NCBI GenBank assembly: GCA_026874595.1
Contig: CM049309.1
Location: 91,660,723 to 91,724,722 of the forward strand
DNA: 64,000 bases
Reading direction: 5' to 3'
DNA from: Sipunculus nudus
Taxonomy: Eukaryota > Annelida > Sipuncula > Golfingiida > Sipunculidae
Below the pieces are notes generated by a model that saw nothing but the letters and a program-made list of their open reading frames with translations, was not told the DNA's origin and did no database searches. Position 1 is the stretch's first letter; every line of letters starts with the position of its first letter. Positions 33,958 through 43,378 of this stretch are shown piece after piece. A program made the position numbers and the translations under genes.

Positions 33958-34010
33958 ATGGCCTAACTGTACAGGCCATTCCCACAACTGTGATCGTATC
34001 ACAGTTGTGG
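33958..34010. other. Two adjacent perfect hairpins
   Basis: ATGGCCT-AACTGTAC-AGGCCAT (33958-33979) is followed after 2 nt by CCACAACTGTGAT-CGT-ATCACAGTTGTGG (33982-34010), a 13-bp perfect inverted repeat with a 3-base loop. The function is unknown. Confidence 0.85.
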
Positions 34011-34379
34011 ATCCCCAACAACTTCTGAGGTAAAGAAAGAGGTGGTTTAGTGCATTAAATATTTTTTTTTAAAATCATGAAAAAAACAGGTGGACAGGGG
34101 TAATGGCATGGAGTATAGTGTAGGGCACTATTTAAAGTAAGAACATGTCACATTGTCAGTGTTGTCCATGTAACTTGTCAGACAGAACAGTCTCAGAAGA
34201 ACACAATGAAACTGCTTTTGACAGTTTTGTCTTGAAATATTCTGTCGGGTATCATCTATAGAATTCTGTCGAGTATCATTAGATGTAGTTCATACATTAT
34301 TGGCGTTCTGTTACTAAAACTAGCATTTCTGTAATCAACAATTCAAACACCAAGACATATAGCTTGTCTCAAGTTGTCT

Positions 34380-34720
34380 GTAGGAAATTATCTCACGTGC
34401 GAAAAACACGGGACCATCCCCCAGCCAGGTAACACGGGCCGCCCACTTCAGACTGCGCCATTGTAAGATTACTTACCACAAGAGAAGCTTCCCGCTCTTT
34501 AAAGCTCCGTCTCTTTTGACGCGGAATGGTGACAAATTTGGTGGGAACCACAAAAATAAATAAAACTAGATAAAATGGCGGCGATAGGGCTGAAATTTGG
34601 CATTCGTCTCGTTACACCATTCGCCGGAAAAGGGTCACCTCTTCACAGTTTACACGGTAGTGAGTCCGCGGTCTTGGCGGAGAAATCTGTAATGACGTCA
34701 AATAGCCAAATTTAACCACT
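34380..34720. promoter_or_regulatory. Promoter-like block, possibly bidirectional
   Basis: This block is richer in CpG than the rest of the window. It holds a full CRE (TGACGTCA, 34693-34700), an E-box CACGTG (34394-34399) and AAAATGGCGGCG, which fits both a YY1 site and a start codon in good context. On the plus strand ATG at 34575 opens MAAIGLKFGIRLVTPFAGK, a basic amphipathic N-terminus that could target mitochondria, with possible donors at GGTAGTGAGT (34656-34665). On the minus strand GTAAGT at 34476-34471 would end a non-coding first exon. Neither transcript is proved. Confidence 0.4.
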
Positions 34721-36073
34721 GTAGCTTTTATAAATTGACTGTTATAAAATGACATCTTATAAAGTTTATAAATATTTTAATGAACCATGGGATATTGTTA
34801 AAACACACACTGACTCTCACAACAATCTTTATCAAGAAGCACTATTTTCGCATGTTTCAACATACATGTCATGTGACCAGATGTTGTTGCTAAGCAAGGT
34901 GAAGGCGCACTAACAAGTTGCGTCAACGAATGCAATGAGTTATGAGAGTATGAGTCAGTTGAGATAAGGGGTTGGGGAGTAGTGGCGTCCCGGACGAATT
35001 TAAATATTTTTTTAGGGCAACAAAATTGTACAGCCTACTCAGTTACTTTCCTGTCCAATAACAACCTCGACATTTAAAATAGATCTATAGCTTTTTATAG
35101 AAACCACGATCAACAGATGGCGGTCAGACTATAACCGAAAAGGACCAAATATGCCAACATTTTCTCACTTAATTCAACTTATTGATGGTCCCAAAGCAAA
35201 TATTTTGCCAAATTTAAAAAATATTTACGTAATTGGTAAAATAATCTTCCAACTGTCATGGTGGTGGTAAAATAGCAGCAGTCTGGTTTAGTGCGTAAAT
35301 TGACCGCCAGCTGTCAGCAATGTATAAACGAGGCATGTTAGTAGATTAATTATCCGCCGGATGTCAGCAACTATGACACCATGTCATGTGTGTTGACGCG
35401 GTTTTCCATGTTCTCTGAACCTTTCTTAGAAATATATTGATTTCAGTTGAATTGTACAAGTAGCACGAGTGCTAATAAGGGTACTTTTCAATAAAAACAT
35501 ATATATGCAGATTATATTAAATACGTATGTAGACACACAATAATATGTACATCACATACACCGTCAGTGCTCCGAAAATAAGGTTATGAATACGTCTGAA
35601 ACCAGTCAATGGTCCAACATAGTTCCCATAAACACCTTGAAGGAACAATTAATATACCTTAAACATACAGAATATTTGGAAATGCGAGTACACACATACA
35701 TATACATACAAATACAAATATAATTTATGCGTAAATTCAAAAAGGCGACAGAAACCTCTTATAGTGCATTGAATATAACTCCTGAACATATTTAAATAGT
35801 ACGTGCTATGTTTGATTCTATTGATACACTTCTGTCTCCCCATGAAAACACACTTAGGACGCGCCTCTTCTCCGCCTGGTTAAAATTTACTGGTACTGCA
35901 ACTAATTTAGTGAGTTTTCTAAAAGAACCTGCTTCTCCGAGACATTTCAGGCACTTTAAAAAAGAAATTATATTGGTCTACCTTTCCATTGCCACAGACG
36001 CATTTAATGTCATTCGTTAGGCCTGATAAAAAATCGTAATTTAGGGCCTGCTCCCAGGCGTGATTTATATCTA
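34721..36073. other. Flanking DNA, no gene recognised
   Basis: AT-rich with no convincing exon. A 70-residue plus frame at 35808-36020 starts MFDSIDTLLSPHENT and has no recognisable family. CCGCCAGCTGTCAGCAA (about 35304) and CCGCCGGATGTCAGCAA (about 35355) form a short imperfect repeat. Confidence 0.4.
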
Positions 36074-36444
36074 TGTAACGCGGGGTAATATAGCCCCATG
36101 TTTTTTTTTCATTTTGTCTTTCATTCCAAAGTGACCGACAAGACAGGTTCCTTTAGGTCAAGGGTCAACCACCTGTTGCCCTGGCATGGCATGGCATGGC
36201 CTGCGTGGCCGGCAAAACCTGTTGTAAGAATATAGTTTTGTCAGGACCGGTTTTCGGTGTTTGGGCAAGTAGGCATGACAGCCCGTAATGACCACGATGT
36301 CTTGGGGCAGCCTCGTCAGTTCTGCTCAAACCTTGCTGTTGGCAACCAGCCGACTGATTGCCTGTACCTGTATCTTCTTCCAGAATAAATCCTCACCTCG
36401 CATCCGTCTTGATTCTTGAACCTGGCCCCACGTTGGGTGCCACA
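36074..36444 (+). repeat. 5' LTR of element 1
   Basis: Begins TGTAACGCGGGG and ends GGGTGCCACA (TG..CA). It contains TATAG close to the start, a triple GGCAT repeat, and the polyadenylation signal AATAAA at 36384-36389. Confidence 0.95.
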
Positions 36445-36448
36445 AAAA

Positions 36449-36464
36449 TGGCGCAGCCTGCAGG
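36449..36464 (+). other. Candidate primer-binding site, element 1
   Basis: Four bases after the LTR comes TGGCGCAGCCTGCAGG. TGG complements a tRNA CCA end, and TGGCGCAG plus the later AGGAT fit a serine-tRNA 3' end with a few mismatches. The tRNA assignment is tentative. Confidence 0.55.
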
Positions 36465-37432
36465 ATAAGATGCGATTGATGGAACACCTGGATGGAGTGG
36501 ACGGGTTGACCTGTATGTCCTGTTTCCCTTGCTGGCGGATGGTTTCGCCAAGACGGCCTATGTTGTCGTGTTTTTGGACTTTTCCTGTGTTTTGAGGACT
36601 GAACGTTGGTTACATACCAACTGACGGATGTCTTCCCTTTTCTGGTGATCACCAACCGCACCGTCGCTTTCTGCCTGTGCTTGTTGGTTCCTAGGTGCTG
36701 TGGCATGGACTGTTCGCAGGGCGCTAAAGGGCCGGCCTGGTGTCCTGTTCCGGACTGACCTCGGCATGGAATCAGTGGACTAGGGACCCGTTAATAGCCA
36801 GTGTGTGATGGAGTGGTATTTTTTTCCGTGCTTGTGAGAGCACAATGGACATCTGCAAGGACAGTGCATATTAAAATGTTTCATCCTTTTTTTTGGGTGG
36901 CGTAAAGTGACATATAGGATTCAGGCATTTAATTATAATAATATAATTTAAGTATAATATATAATTATATTATAAAGGTAAACTATTTATTTAATAATGG
37001 ATATCCAGACTTTTTATGGTTATGCAACAGGCATAGATTTGTAATGGTTAGATGGATATTTTTTTTTCTGCAGTAAGCTTACACCAGGCATATATATTTT
37101 GGTTGATTGCAGCAAGATTGCTAAGATTCTTTGCTTCTATAATAACGCCCTTGTTAAACTGCTAACTAGTAATGATTGCTTAATTTGTAGCGACTGTTTA
37201 AGTGTAATTTACATTTAAGTGTATGAGAGAAGGTGAGGAAAAGTATCCTTACCTTTCCTTGTCTGCCTGCCACTACCAGTGCGGTAAGTTCAGACAGGTA
37301 AGACTTTTTTGTATCATCTGTAGGGGTATAGATAGATGTTAGTTGAATCTGTTTCCCATAGATTCAGATACATTTTTGTAATTTAGCTCCTTAGGACTAG
37401 GTATCCTTTAGTATCATTTAAATTCACTTACC
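36465..37432 (+). other. Untranslated leader of element 1
   Basis: About 970 bp between the primer site and gag with no plus-strand frame of note. A 126-residue minus frame overlapping the LTR at 36326-36706 lacks any protein signature. The leader presumably carries packaging signals; none is identifiable by eye. Confidence 0.6.
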
Positions 37433-38668
37433 ATGAAGTACACTCGCACCGTAGTAGTTAGGTCCGTACCAAAGGATGTGAAGCAGTCACAACTCGAGGG
37501 GCACTTCGGTACGGTCGGCACGGTGGAATCCATTTTGATTTCTACTGACAAATTGTTCATCGTGTACGCCTCTCCCTCTAGTGTCCCCACGGCCATAGAA
37601 TCATTGAGTTCTATTAAGTTGTCAGCCCTAAAGGAACCAGTGCAACTTTTGTTGGCTCCAGCAAAAGAGACTGATGAGCCTAAGATCAAAGCGTTGCTTG
37701 ACCCTGATCCTGACCCTCTTGAGCATTTCTTAGATTCCTTAAGCTCTGATAACTTGGCTAAACTGCAAACAAAACTGGAAGGTCGAGTGCCTAGCAGACA
37801 AGCTCCTCCTGCCCCTCTGTATACAGTTAGTCAGCGCCCCCGATTACCCACCTTCTCTGGTAATCCTGGGAAAGACATATCGTATAGCCAGTGGCGATTT
37901 CAAGTCCAGTGCCTGCTGGATAACCCTAGTTATCATAAGAGCGAAGTGGAAGAGGTAGTCCGCTTGTCACTCAGGGGCACTGCAGCAGAAATTTTATTAT
38001 GCTCAGAACCAGGAATAAAGGTTTCTGATTTGCTCCATCAATTCGACCTAATGTTTGGGGATGTTGTAGATTATAATCTTCTCCGGGAACAGTACTATGG
38101 AGCTCAACAAGGTCCGGGGGAAAACATAGTTCAGTGGGGCTGCAGACTCCAAAAGTTACTCCATTCCCTTAAAGGCAGAGATTTGATCACCCCCACGGAA
38201 GCAGAGCATAGCTTGAGATCCAGGTTTTGGTATGGACTCCACCCAAGTTATGTTAAAGTAAAAGAAGCCTTACGGGTTATTCTGCGAACAGGAAAGTCGT
38301 TCGTTGAATTATTTAGTTGTGCTAGGGAACTGGAGGCGGAATATACTCCTGGCCATTCGTCCGTCCGGGTTTCCCATCCAACCCAGCCTGGAAAGGGTAA
38401 ATTGCCCCTGCAACAGCAAACAAACCCTGATTTAGCCCAAGCTGTAGACACGGTACTAAGAAAAACGGAAGGCTTAGAGGCACGTTTAAGTAAACTAGAA
38501 GGAAAGGCTACTTACCCCAGTAAATCTCCCTCAGGCACCAATCCTAACCAGGATCAGAGTAGCACTGCTGGTCAAAATCGCTTATTTTGTAGCAGATGCA
38601 AACGAAACAACCATCTCCTGCGTGATTGTGTGGCCCGTAGGGATGTGAACGGCCGGCCTTTAAACTGA
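37433..38668 (+). CDS. gag: Gag polyprotein, element 1 (RRM-like, PNMA-like capsid, CCHC)
   Basis: 411 codons, starting at ATG in context TTACCATGA. Residues about 5-75 look like an RRM fold (TVVVRSVP as RNP2-like strand, LEGHFGTVGTV helix, KLFIVYASPSSV as RNP1-like strand). Residues about 130-310 form a capsid with the PNMA/Ty3 pattern: SQWRFQVQCLL, LSLRGTAAEILL, FDLMFGDVVD, then CRLQKLLHSL. Residues about 335-365 look like a coiled coil. A zinc knuckle C386-x2-C389-x4-H394-x4-C399 follows. Gag should assemble the particle and bind RNA. It ends at TGA directly on the slippery heptamer, so pol is reached by -1 frameshifting. Confidence 0.93.
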   Translation: MKYTRTVVVRSVPKDVKQSQLEGHFGTVGTVESILISTDKLFIVYASPSSVPTAIESLSSIKLSALKEPVQLLLAPAKETDEPKIKALLDPDPDPLEHFLDSLSSDNLAKLQTKLEGRVPSRQAPPAPLYTVSQRPRLPTFSGNPGKDISYSQWRFQVQCLLDNPSYHKSEVEEVVRLSLRGTAAEILLCSEPGIKVSDLLHQFDLMFGDVVDYNLLREQYYGAQQGPGENIVQWGCRLQKLLHSLKGRDLITPTEAEHSLRSRFWYGLHPSYVKVKEALRVILRTGKSFVELFSCARELEAEYTPGHSSVRVSHPTQPGKGKLPLQQQTNPDLAQAVDTVLRKTEGLEARLSKLEGKATYPSKSPSGTNPNQDQSSTAGQNRLFCSRCKRNNHLLRDCVARRDVNGRPLN

Positions 38669-38704
38669 AGTCCGCCTGCAACAGACGGTGGGGGGTTGCA
38701 GGCG
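38659..38704 (+). promoter_or_regulatory. -1 ribosomal frameshift signal, element 1
   Basis: The gag frame reads CCT TTA AAC TGA, so the heptamer T TTA AAC (38659-38665) is in the correct X XXY YYZ phase. After a 7-nt spacer that includes the stop comes a perfect 10-bp stem, CGCCTGCAAC (38673-38682) with GTTGCAGGCG (38695-38704). The 12-nt loop is AGACGGTGGGGG. Its G-run can pair with TCCCTGCT (38714-38721) using several G-U pairs, so a pseudoknot is possible. The pol frame (-1) is open from 38641. Confidence 0.88.
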
Positions 38705-40071
38705 AGAGACGTGTCCCTGCTAAGATTCCTGTAGAACTGGTAGGCAATGTCGACCAGGTAAGGCTCATAGCCAATGGTAATTCCTCTACTGGGTTACTTG
38801 ACTCTGGTTCGGCCATTTCCACGGTTGCCGAGTGGTTTTATAACAAACACCTAGCTTCTTGTTCTATATTGCCTGTGGACCAGGTATTGGAGATTGAGGT
38901 AGCTGGTGGCGGTAGGCTAGACTATTTAGGTATTGTTGAGTTGGATCTTAACTTTCCATCGGTTTTGAAGGATACAGTTTTCCCCACTCCAGTCCTCCTA
39001 GTCAAGAACACTAGCTTCAATCTAAATACCCCCTTTGTAATTGGCCAAAACATTATCAAGCCGTGCGTCAGACACCTAAGGGCACTCAAGGGACCCAGAT
39101 TTATCCAAACAGCTGGCTTATCTGATCCCTGGCGTTTAGCGTGTAGAAACAATTGTCTCTTTAACGGTTCTACTTCCAAACCTCTCGGGAGGGTGTTTAG
39201 CAATAAACAAGTCCTTGTACCACCCAATCATAGCTACTTCATACCAGGGGTAACAAGAACATGTACGTTTGGTAAAACCACTATTGTGACTGAGCCTGAG
39301 GGTCAGCTACCCGCAGGACTGGTGTTAGACCCAATTTTTATGGAAGTTAACTTGAGGAACAAAACCAGTAAACGGGTTGACGTTAAAGTTTCTAATTTGA
39401 CCTCCAGCCCAATTACCGTTCCGGCAAAAGCCTTACTTTGTTCCCTCCAGGTGGCCTCGGTCATACCTTCATTCAGTCAGAGTACAAGCCCTGCAGGTGT
39501 ACTAGACCAATTTAACATCGGTACCTCATTGTCTGAGAAAGAGCGTCACAAAGTTTTAAATCTTTTAAATACTTGGACCTCTATCTTTTCTATTGATGAA
39601 ATAGACATCGGCAAGACCGATATGATAAAACACCGGATAGTCTTAACAGATGAAACGCCCTTCAGAGAGTCGTATCGACGAATTCCTCCTAATCTTTATG
39701 AAGAAGTTAGGTGTCATCTTAATGAAATGCTCGAGGCAGGTGTCATTCGTGAAAGTTCGAGTCCATTCGCGTCAGCAATAGTCCTCGTCCGTAAGCCTGA
39801 TGGTAAACTAAGATTTTGCGTGGACTATCGGAAGCTGAATGCCCGTACTGTCCGTGATGCGCATTCTCTGCCTCGCATCGATGACACTTTAGATTCACTT
39901 GTAGGCAGTAAATTCTTTTCCTCTCTTGACCTCAAAGCCGGGTACTGGCAAGTGGAGGTGGAGGAAGAAGACAAGCATAAGACCGCATTTACAGCCGGTC
40001 CTTTAGGTTTTTTCGAGTTTAATACGATGCCCTTCGGTCTGGTGAACGCGCCAGCCGTCTTCCAGCGCTAA
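38665..40071 (+). CDS. pol: Pol N-part, element 1: protease and RT palm start, ends at a stop
   Basis: Frame -1 relative to gag, with no start codon needed at its beginning. The aspartic protease motif LLDSGSAISTV lies about 40 codons in. PR-end sequence (NTPFVIGQNII) and a linker of about 170 residues lead to RT: FRESYRRIPP, VLVRKPDGKLRFCVDYRKLN, SLPRIDDTLDSL, SSLDLKAGYWQVEV and NTMPFGLVNAP. A TAA at 40069-40071 falls inside RT between the MPFG block and the YLDD block. The frame is unchanged across it, and element 2 has a sense codon at the aligned place. Context after the stop (ATG) is not a known readthrough signal, so this is probably an inactivating point mutation. Confidence 0.9.
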   Translation: MKSACNRRWGVAGERRVPAKIPVELVGNVDQVRLIANGNSSTGLLDSGSAISTVAEWFYNKHLASCSILPVDQVLEIEVAGGGRLDYLGIVELDLNFPSVLKDTVFPTPVLLVKNTSFNLNTPFVIGQNIIKPCVRHLRALKGPRFIQTAGLSDPWRLACRNNCLFNGSTSKPLGRVFSNKQVLVPPNHSYFIPGVTRTCTFGKTTIVTEPEGQLPAGLVLDPIFMEVNLRNKTSKRVDVKVSNLTSSPITVPAKALLCSLQVASVIPSFSQSTSPAGVLDQFNIGTSLSEKERHKVLNLLNTWTSIFSIDEIDIGKTDMIKHRIVLTDETPFRESYRRIPPNLYEEVRCHLNEMLEAGVIRESSSPFASAIVLVRKPDGKLRFCVDYRKLNARTVRDAHSLPRIDDTLDSLVGSKFFSSLDLKAGYWQVEVEEEDKHKTAFTAGPLGFFEFNTMPFGLVNAPAVFQR

Positions 40072-42900
40072 ATGCAGAAAACTATGGGTGATTTGCATTT
40101 ATCACAATGTCTCCTTTATTTGGATGACATCATAGTCTATAGCTCAACTTTTGAGGAGCATCTTGAACGGCTGGAGGCTGTATTTCAACGCCTCAAAAAT
40201 GCTGGTTTAAAGCTAAAACCGAGCAAGTGTCATTTCTTTCAGACAAAAGTCAGTTATCTAGGCCATGTGGTTTCAGCTGATGGCATCCACGCAGACCCTG
40301 CCAAGGTAGATGCAGTAAAACAGTGGCCTACACCAAGTACATTGACAGAGGTTAGACGGTTCCTAGGTTTCGCTAGTTTTTACCGTAAGTTTATCCCTCA
40401 TTTTGCCCAAGTAGCACGCCCCCTCCATGACCTCCTGAAGGGAGTCTCGCCCAAAAAGAAAGGTAAACCTGGTAAGTACACACCTAAAGCCACATCCATT
40501 ACATGGGGTACAAAACAACAGGAGGCATTTGATAAGATTAAAAACTTATTGTGCCAAACCCCTGTATTGGCGTTTGCCAATTTTACTAAGCCATTTGTCC
40601 TGCACACGGACGCTAGCAAATCAGGTCTAGGTGCTATCCTATATCAGGAACAAGAGGGTAAACTACATCCCATTGCCTACGCCAGCCGAAGCCTTAGACC
40701 CTCAGAAGCTAATTATCCAGCCCACAAGCTAGAATTTCTGGCTTTAAAGTGGGCTGTCACAGAGAAATTTAAAGACTATCTTTATGGTGGCACATTTACT
40801 GTCAGAACTGACAATAACCCATTGTGTTATGTCCTTTCTTCAGCCAGGCTTGATGCCACAGGACAGCGGTGGGTTGCTGAACTGGCAAACTTCAATTTTG
40901 ATATTAAATACCGCTCAGGTCAGGTTAACATAGATGCTGATGCGTTATCAAGGTCCCCTGGTCAGGAGATAGTCCATCTCTCCACCGAAACCGTAAATGC
41001 TATCTGTAACTACCAATTGCCTTATTTTATTGGCTTACAACACACACCTGCACCTGCTGATCAGTGCGCTTGTTCAGACAACCTTCCACAGACCCCAATT
41101 AATATCAGAGACAAACAACTTGAAGACCCCATCCTCAAACAAATAATTCAAAGCTTAGAAGCAGGACATCAACCGAAAATAACCAGGAAACCATCACCGG
41201 ATTCCAACTGGCGTATATACCAGAGTCGAGCTAAGCAATTTGTTTTACAGCAGAATATACTATGTCGCAAGAGAACCGTAAATCATCAGCTAACATACCA
41301 GGTCGTATTGCCTGAATCTCTGCGTAGTGTAGCTCTCCATGGTTTACATGACCTAATGGGGCACATGGGCCAAACCAGAACTACTAAACTAGTCCAGGAT
41401 CGGTATTTCTGGCCAAAAATGTCAAAAGACATTATCCAATACGTTTCTTGCTGTCCAAGATGTGTCAGGAGAAAGACACCTACCAATCAAAGAGCTTCCC
41501 TTATCAATATCTCTTCCACTGCACCTTTGGAGTTACTTTGTGTAGATTTCTTATCAGTAGAACCTTGCAAAGGTAACATAGAAAACATCCTTGTAGTGAC
41601 AGATCATTTCACAAAATATGCCAGGGCTTTTCCCTGTAAAACTCAACAGGCCAAACCGACAGCCCAATTATTATTTGATCAATTTATATGCCACTATGGT
41701 TTTCCCCAGAGAATATTATCTGATCAAGGCAGAAATTTCGAGAACAAACTGATCAAGGAACTATGTAGTTTAGCTGGAATTTCCAAGTGTCGAACTACCC
41801 CTTATCATCCAATGGGGAATGGTCAGTGCGAGCGTTTTAACCGCACTCTCCTGAATATGCTCGGCTGCTTAGAGCCAGAAGGTAAATCCAATTGGAAAAT
41901 ACACCTAAATGCTCTGACCCATGCTTATAATTGCACACAACATGAGACAACCGGGTTCTCCCCCTTCTTTCTCATGTATGGTCGCCATCCCAAACTGCCA
42001 ATAGACATAATTCTGGGTTTAGATCAAGAGGATAAGCAAGCAGCCACAGATTACTCAAAATATGTGCAGTCCTTAGCGGATACTCTATCAGATGCTTATA
42101 AAATGGCACAGAACAACTCTTCTTTGGCCCAGCAACGCCATAAAATGCGCTATGATCGTAAGATTAAAGGCACGTCCCTTCAAGTGGGAGACAAAGTCTT
42201 AGTCCGTAACCTCCATGTAACTGGTAAACAAAAACTCGCTGATGTGTGGGAAACTCCTATATACACTGTTGTAGGACAACCAAACGGGGATATTCCAGTT
42301 TATAGGGTGCAGAGGGAAGGAGCAACGGGTGGCATACGCACGCTTCATCGTAATCTACTTCTCTGTATTAACAATCTCCCCCTTAATCCCCCAGTTACTG
42401 ACTCTAATGCATCAAAATGTACCCAAAAGCAAAACCCTGATCACAAAATAGTTGATGTAGAATCCTCCAGTGATATTGAAAGTCCGGATGAGGATGCTGA
42501 TGATTATGTCTTCACTCCATTGTCGGTTCCTGTTAATATTCCTTTGATCCACGTAGATCAGGAAGAAAAGCTCCCACTTTCCACTCCTAGTTCGGAAATT
42601 GCACTTTCCACTTCCAGTCCCGAAGGTGAAGGACCATTCAGTCCCGATTTTCCAGTTCGGGATGCATCACCTGTAAGAATAACAGAAACTGATGACAGTG
42701 CCATACCAATCCCTGAAGTTTATGAATATCTAACAGATCTAGTTGAAAATCAAGAATTGAGTGAGGAAACTAATGCAAACTTACCACATGTTACTACAGA
42801 TAATTCCCAATTGGGGGATGATCGCCCCAGGCCCAGGCGATCAGACCGAATAAGACGGCCTCCAACCTGGTTACGGTCTGGAGATTATGTCCAACATTAA
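40072..42900 (+). CDS. pol: Pol C-part, element 1: RT, RNase H, integrase
   Basis: Same frame as the upstream part, 942 codons to TAA. The RT catalytic YLDD is at residues 16-19, followed by KLKPSKCHFF and the thumb (FLGFASFYRKFI). RNase H starts at about 175 with LHTDASKSGLGAILY, then ANYPAHKLEFLALKW and RTDNNPL. Integrase has an HHCC zinc finger at about 421-463 (HDLMGHMG ... CCPRCVRR). The DDE core is near residues 488 (CVDF), 549 (SDQGRNFE) and 585 (CERFNRTLL). A GPY/F-like C-domain from about 705 (GDKVLVRN ... TLHRNLLL) is followed by an acidic, low-complexity tail ending RSDRIRRPP and LRSGDYVQH. That end resembles element 2's, so the tail is selected. Reverse transcription and integration functions are inferred from motifs. 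Confidence 0.93.
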   Translation: MQKTMGDLHLSQCLLYLDDIIVYSSTFEEHLERLEAVFQRLKNAGLKLKPSKCHFFQTKVSYLGHVVSADGIHADPAKVDAVKQWPTPSTLTEVRRFLGFASFYRKFIPHFAQVARPLHDLLKGVSPKKKGKPGKYTPKATSITWGTKQQEAFDKIKNLLCQTPVLAFANFTKPFVLHTDASKSGLGAILYQEQEGKLHPIAYASRSLRPSEANYPAHKLEFLALKWAVTEKFKDYLYGGTFTVRTDNNPLCYVLSSARLDATGQRWVAELANFNFDIKYRSGQVNIDADALSRSPGQEIVHLSTETVNAICNYQLPYFIGLQHTPAPADQCACSDNLPQTPINIRDKQLEDPILKQIIQSLEAGHQPKITRKPSPDSNWRIYQSRAKQFVLQQNILCRKRTVNHQLTYQVVLPESLRSVALHGLHDLMGHMGQTRTTKLVQDRYFWPKMSKDIIQYVSCCPRCVRRKTPTNQRASLINISSTAPLELLCVDFLSVEPCKGNIENILVVTDHFTKYARAFPCKTQQAKPTAQLLFDQFICHYGFPQRILSDQGRNFENKLIKELCSLAGISKCRTTPYHPMGNGQCERFNRTLLNMLGCLEPEGKSNWKIHLNALTHAYNCTQHETTGFSPFFLMYGRHPKLPIDIILGLDQEDKQAATDYSKYVQSLADTLSDAYKMAQNNSSLAQQRHKMRYDRKIKGTSLQVGDKVLVRNLHVTGKQKLADVWETPIYTVVGQPNGDIPVYRVQREGATGGIRTLHRNLLLCINNLPLNPPVTDSNASKCTQKQNPDHKIVDVESSSDIESPDEDADDYVFTPLSVPVNIPLIHVDQEEKLPLSTPSSEIALSTSSPEGEGPFSPDFPVRDASPVRITETDDSAIPIPEVYEYLTDLVENQELSEETNANLPHVTTDNSQLGDDRPRPRRSDRIRRPPTWLRSGDYVQH

Positions 42901-42975
42901 TTAGATATAACTTCCTTAGTGAAGCCATGATTTCTTCACATATTTTCCGTTGTCGGGTCGACAACTTCTTCGAAC

Positions 42976-42985
42976 GGGGGGAGGG
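42976..42985 (+). other. Polypurine tract, element 1
   Basis: GGGGGGAGGG sits immediately before the 3' LTR, the expected primer for plus-strand synthesis. TGTCGGGTCGAC just upstream is partly shared with element 2. Confidence 0.85.
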
Positions 42986-43357
42986 TGTAACACGGGGTTA
43001 TATAGCCCCATGTTTTTTTTTTCATTTTGTCTTTCATTCCAAAGTGACCGACAAGACAGGTTCCTTTAGGTCAAGGGTCAACCACCTGTTGCCCTGGCAT
43101 GGCATGGCATGGCCTGCGTGGCCGGCAAAACCTGTTGTAAGAATATAGTTTTGTCAGGACCGGTTTTCGGTGTTTGGGCAACGAGGCATGACAGCCCGTA
43201 ATGACCACGATGTCTTGGGGCAGCCTCGTCAGTTCTGCTCAAACCTTGCTGTTGGCAACCAGCCGACTGATTGCCTGTACCTGTATCTTCTTCCAGAATA
43301 AATCCTCACCTCGCATCCGTCTTGATTCTTGAACCTGGCCCCACGTTGGGTGCCACA
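42986..43357 (+). repeat. 3' LTR of element 1
   Basis: Begins TGTAACACGGGG, ends GGGTGCCACA, with AATAAA at 43297-43302. Differs from the 5' LTR at about four positions plus a T-run indel. A 21-bp TA-rich spacer separates it from element 2. Confidence 0.95.
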
Positions 43358-43378
43358 TATATGTATATATATATATAT

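Larger units (their letters stand above)
36074..43357 (+). mobile_element. Ty3/gypsy LTR retrotransposon 1, nearly intact
   Basis: LTRs at 36074-36444 and 42986-43357 enclose a primer-binding site, gag, a -1 frameshift signal, pol (PR-RT-RNase H-IN order, hence Ty3/gypsy) and a polypurine tract. The LTRs differ by about four substitutions and one T-run indel, so insertion is recent. One in-frame stop in RT is the only break seen. No env-like frame follows pol. The 5-bp flanks (ATCTA and TATAT) do not match, so no clear target duplication is visible; the right flank is a TA repeat that may have slipped. Confidence 0.95.

Noticed and set aside
33982-34010. Rho-independent terminator
   Set aside because: No T-tract follows and the sequence is eukaryotic.
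40069-40071. Programmed stop readthrough within RT
   Set aside because: It lies inside the RT domain, which is not a usual regulatory point, lacks a known readthrough context, and element 2 has a sense codon there.
42901-42985. An env gene after pol in element 1
   Set aside because: Only 85 bp separate the pol stop from the 3' LTR; no signal peptide or membrane segment.
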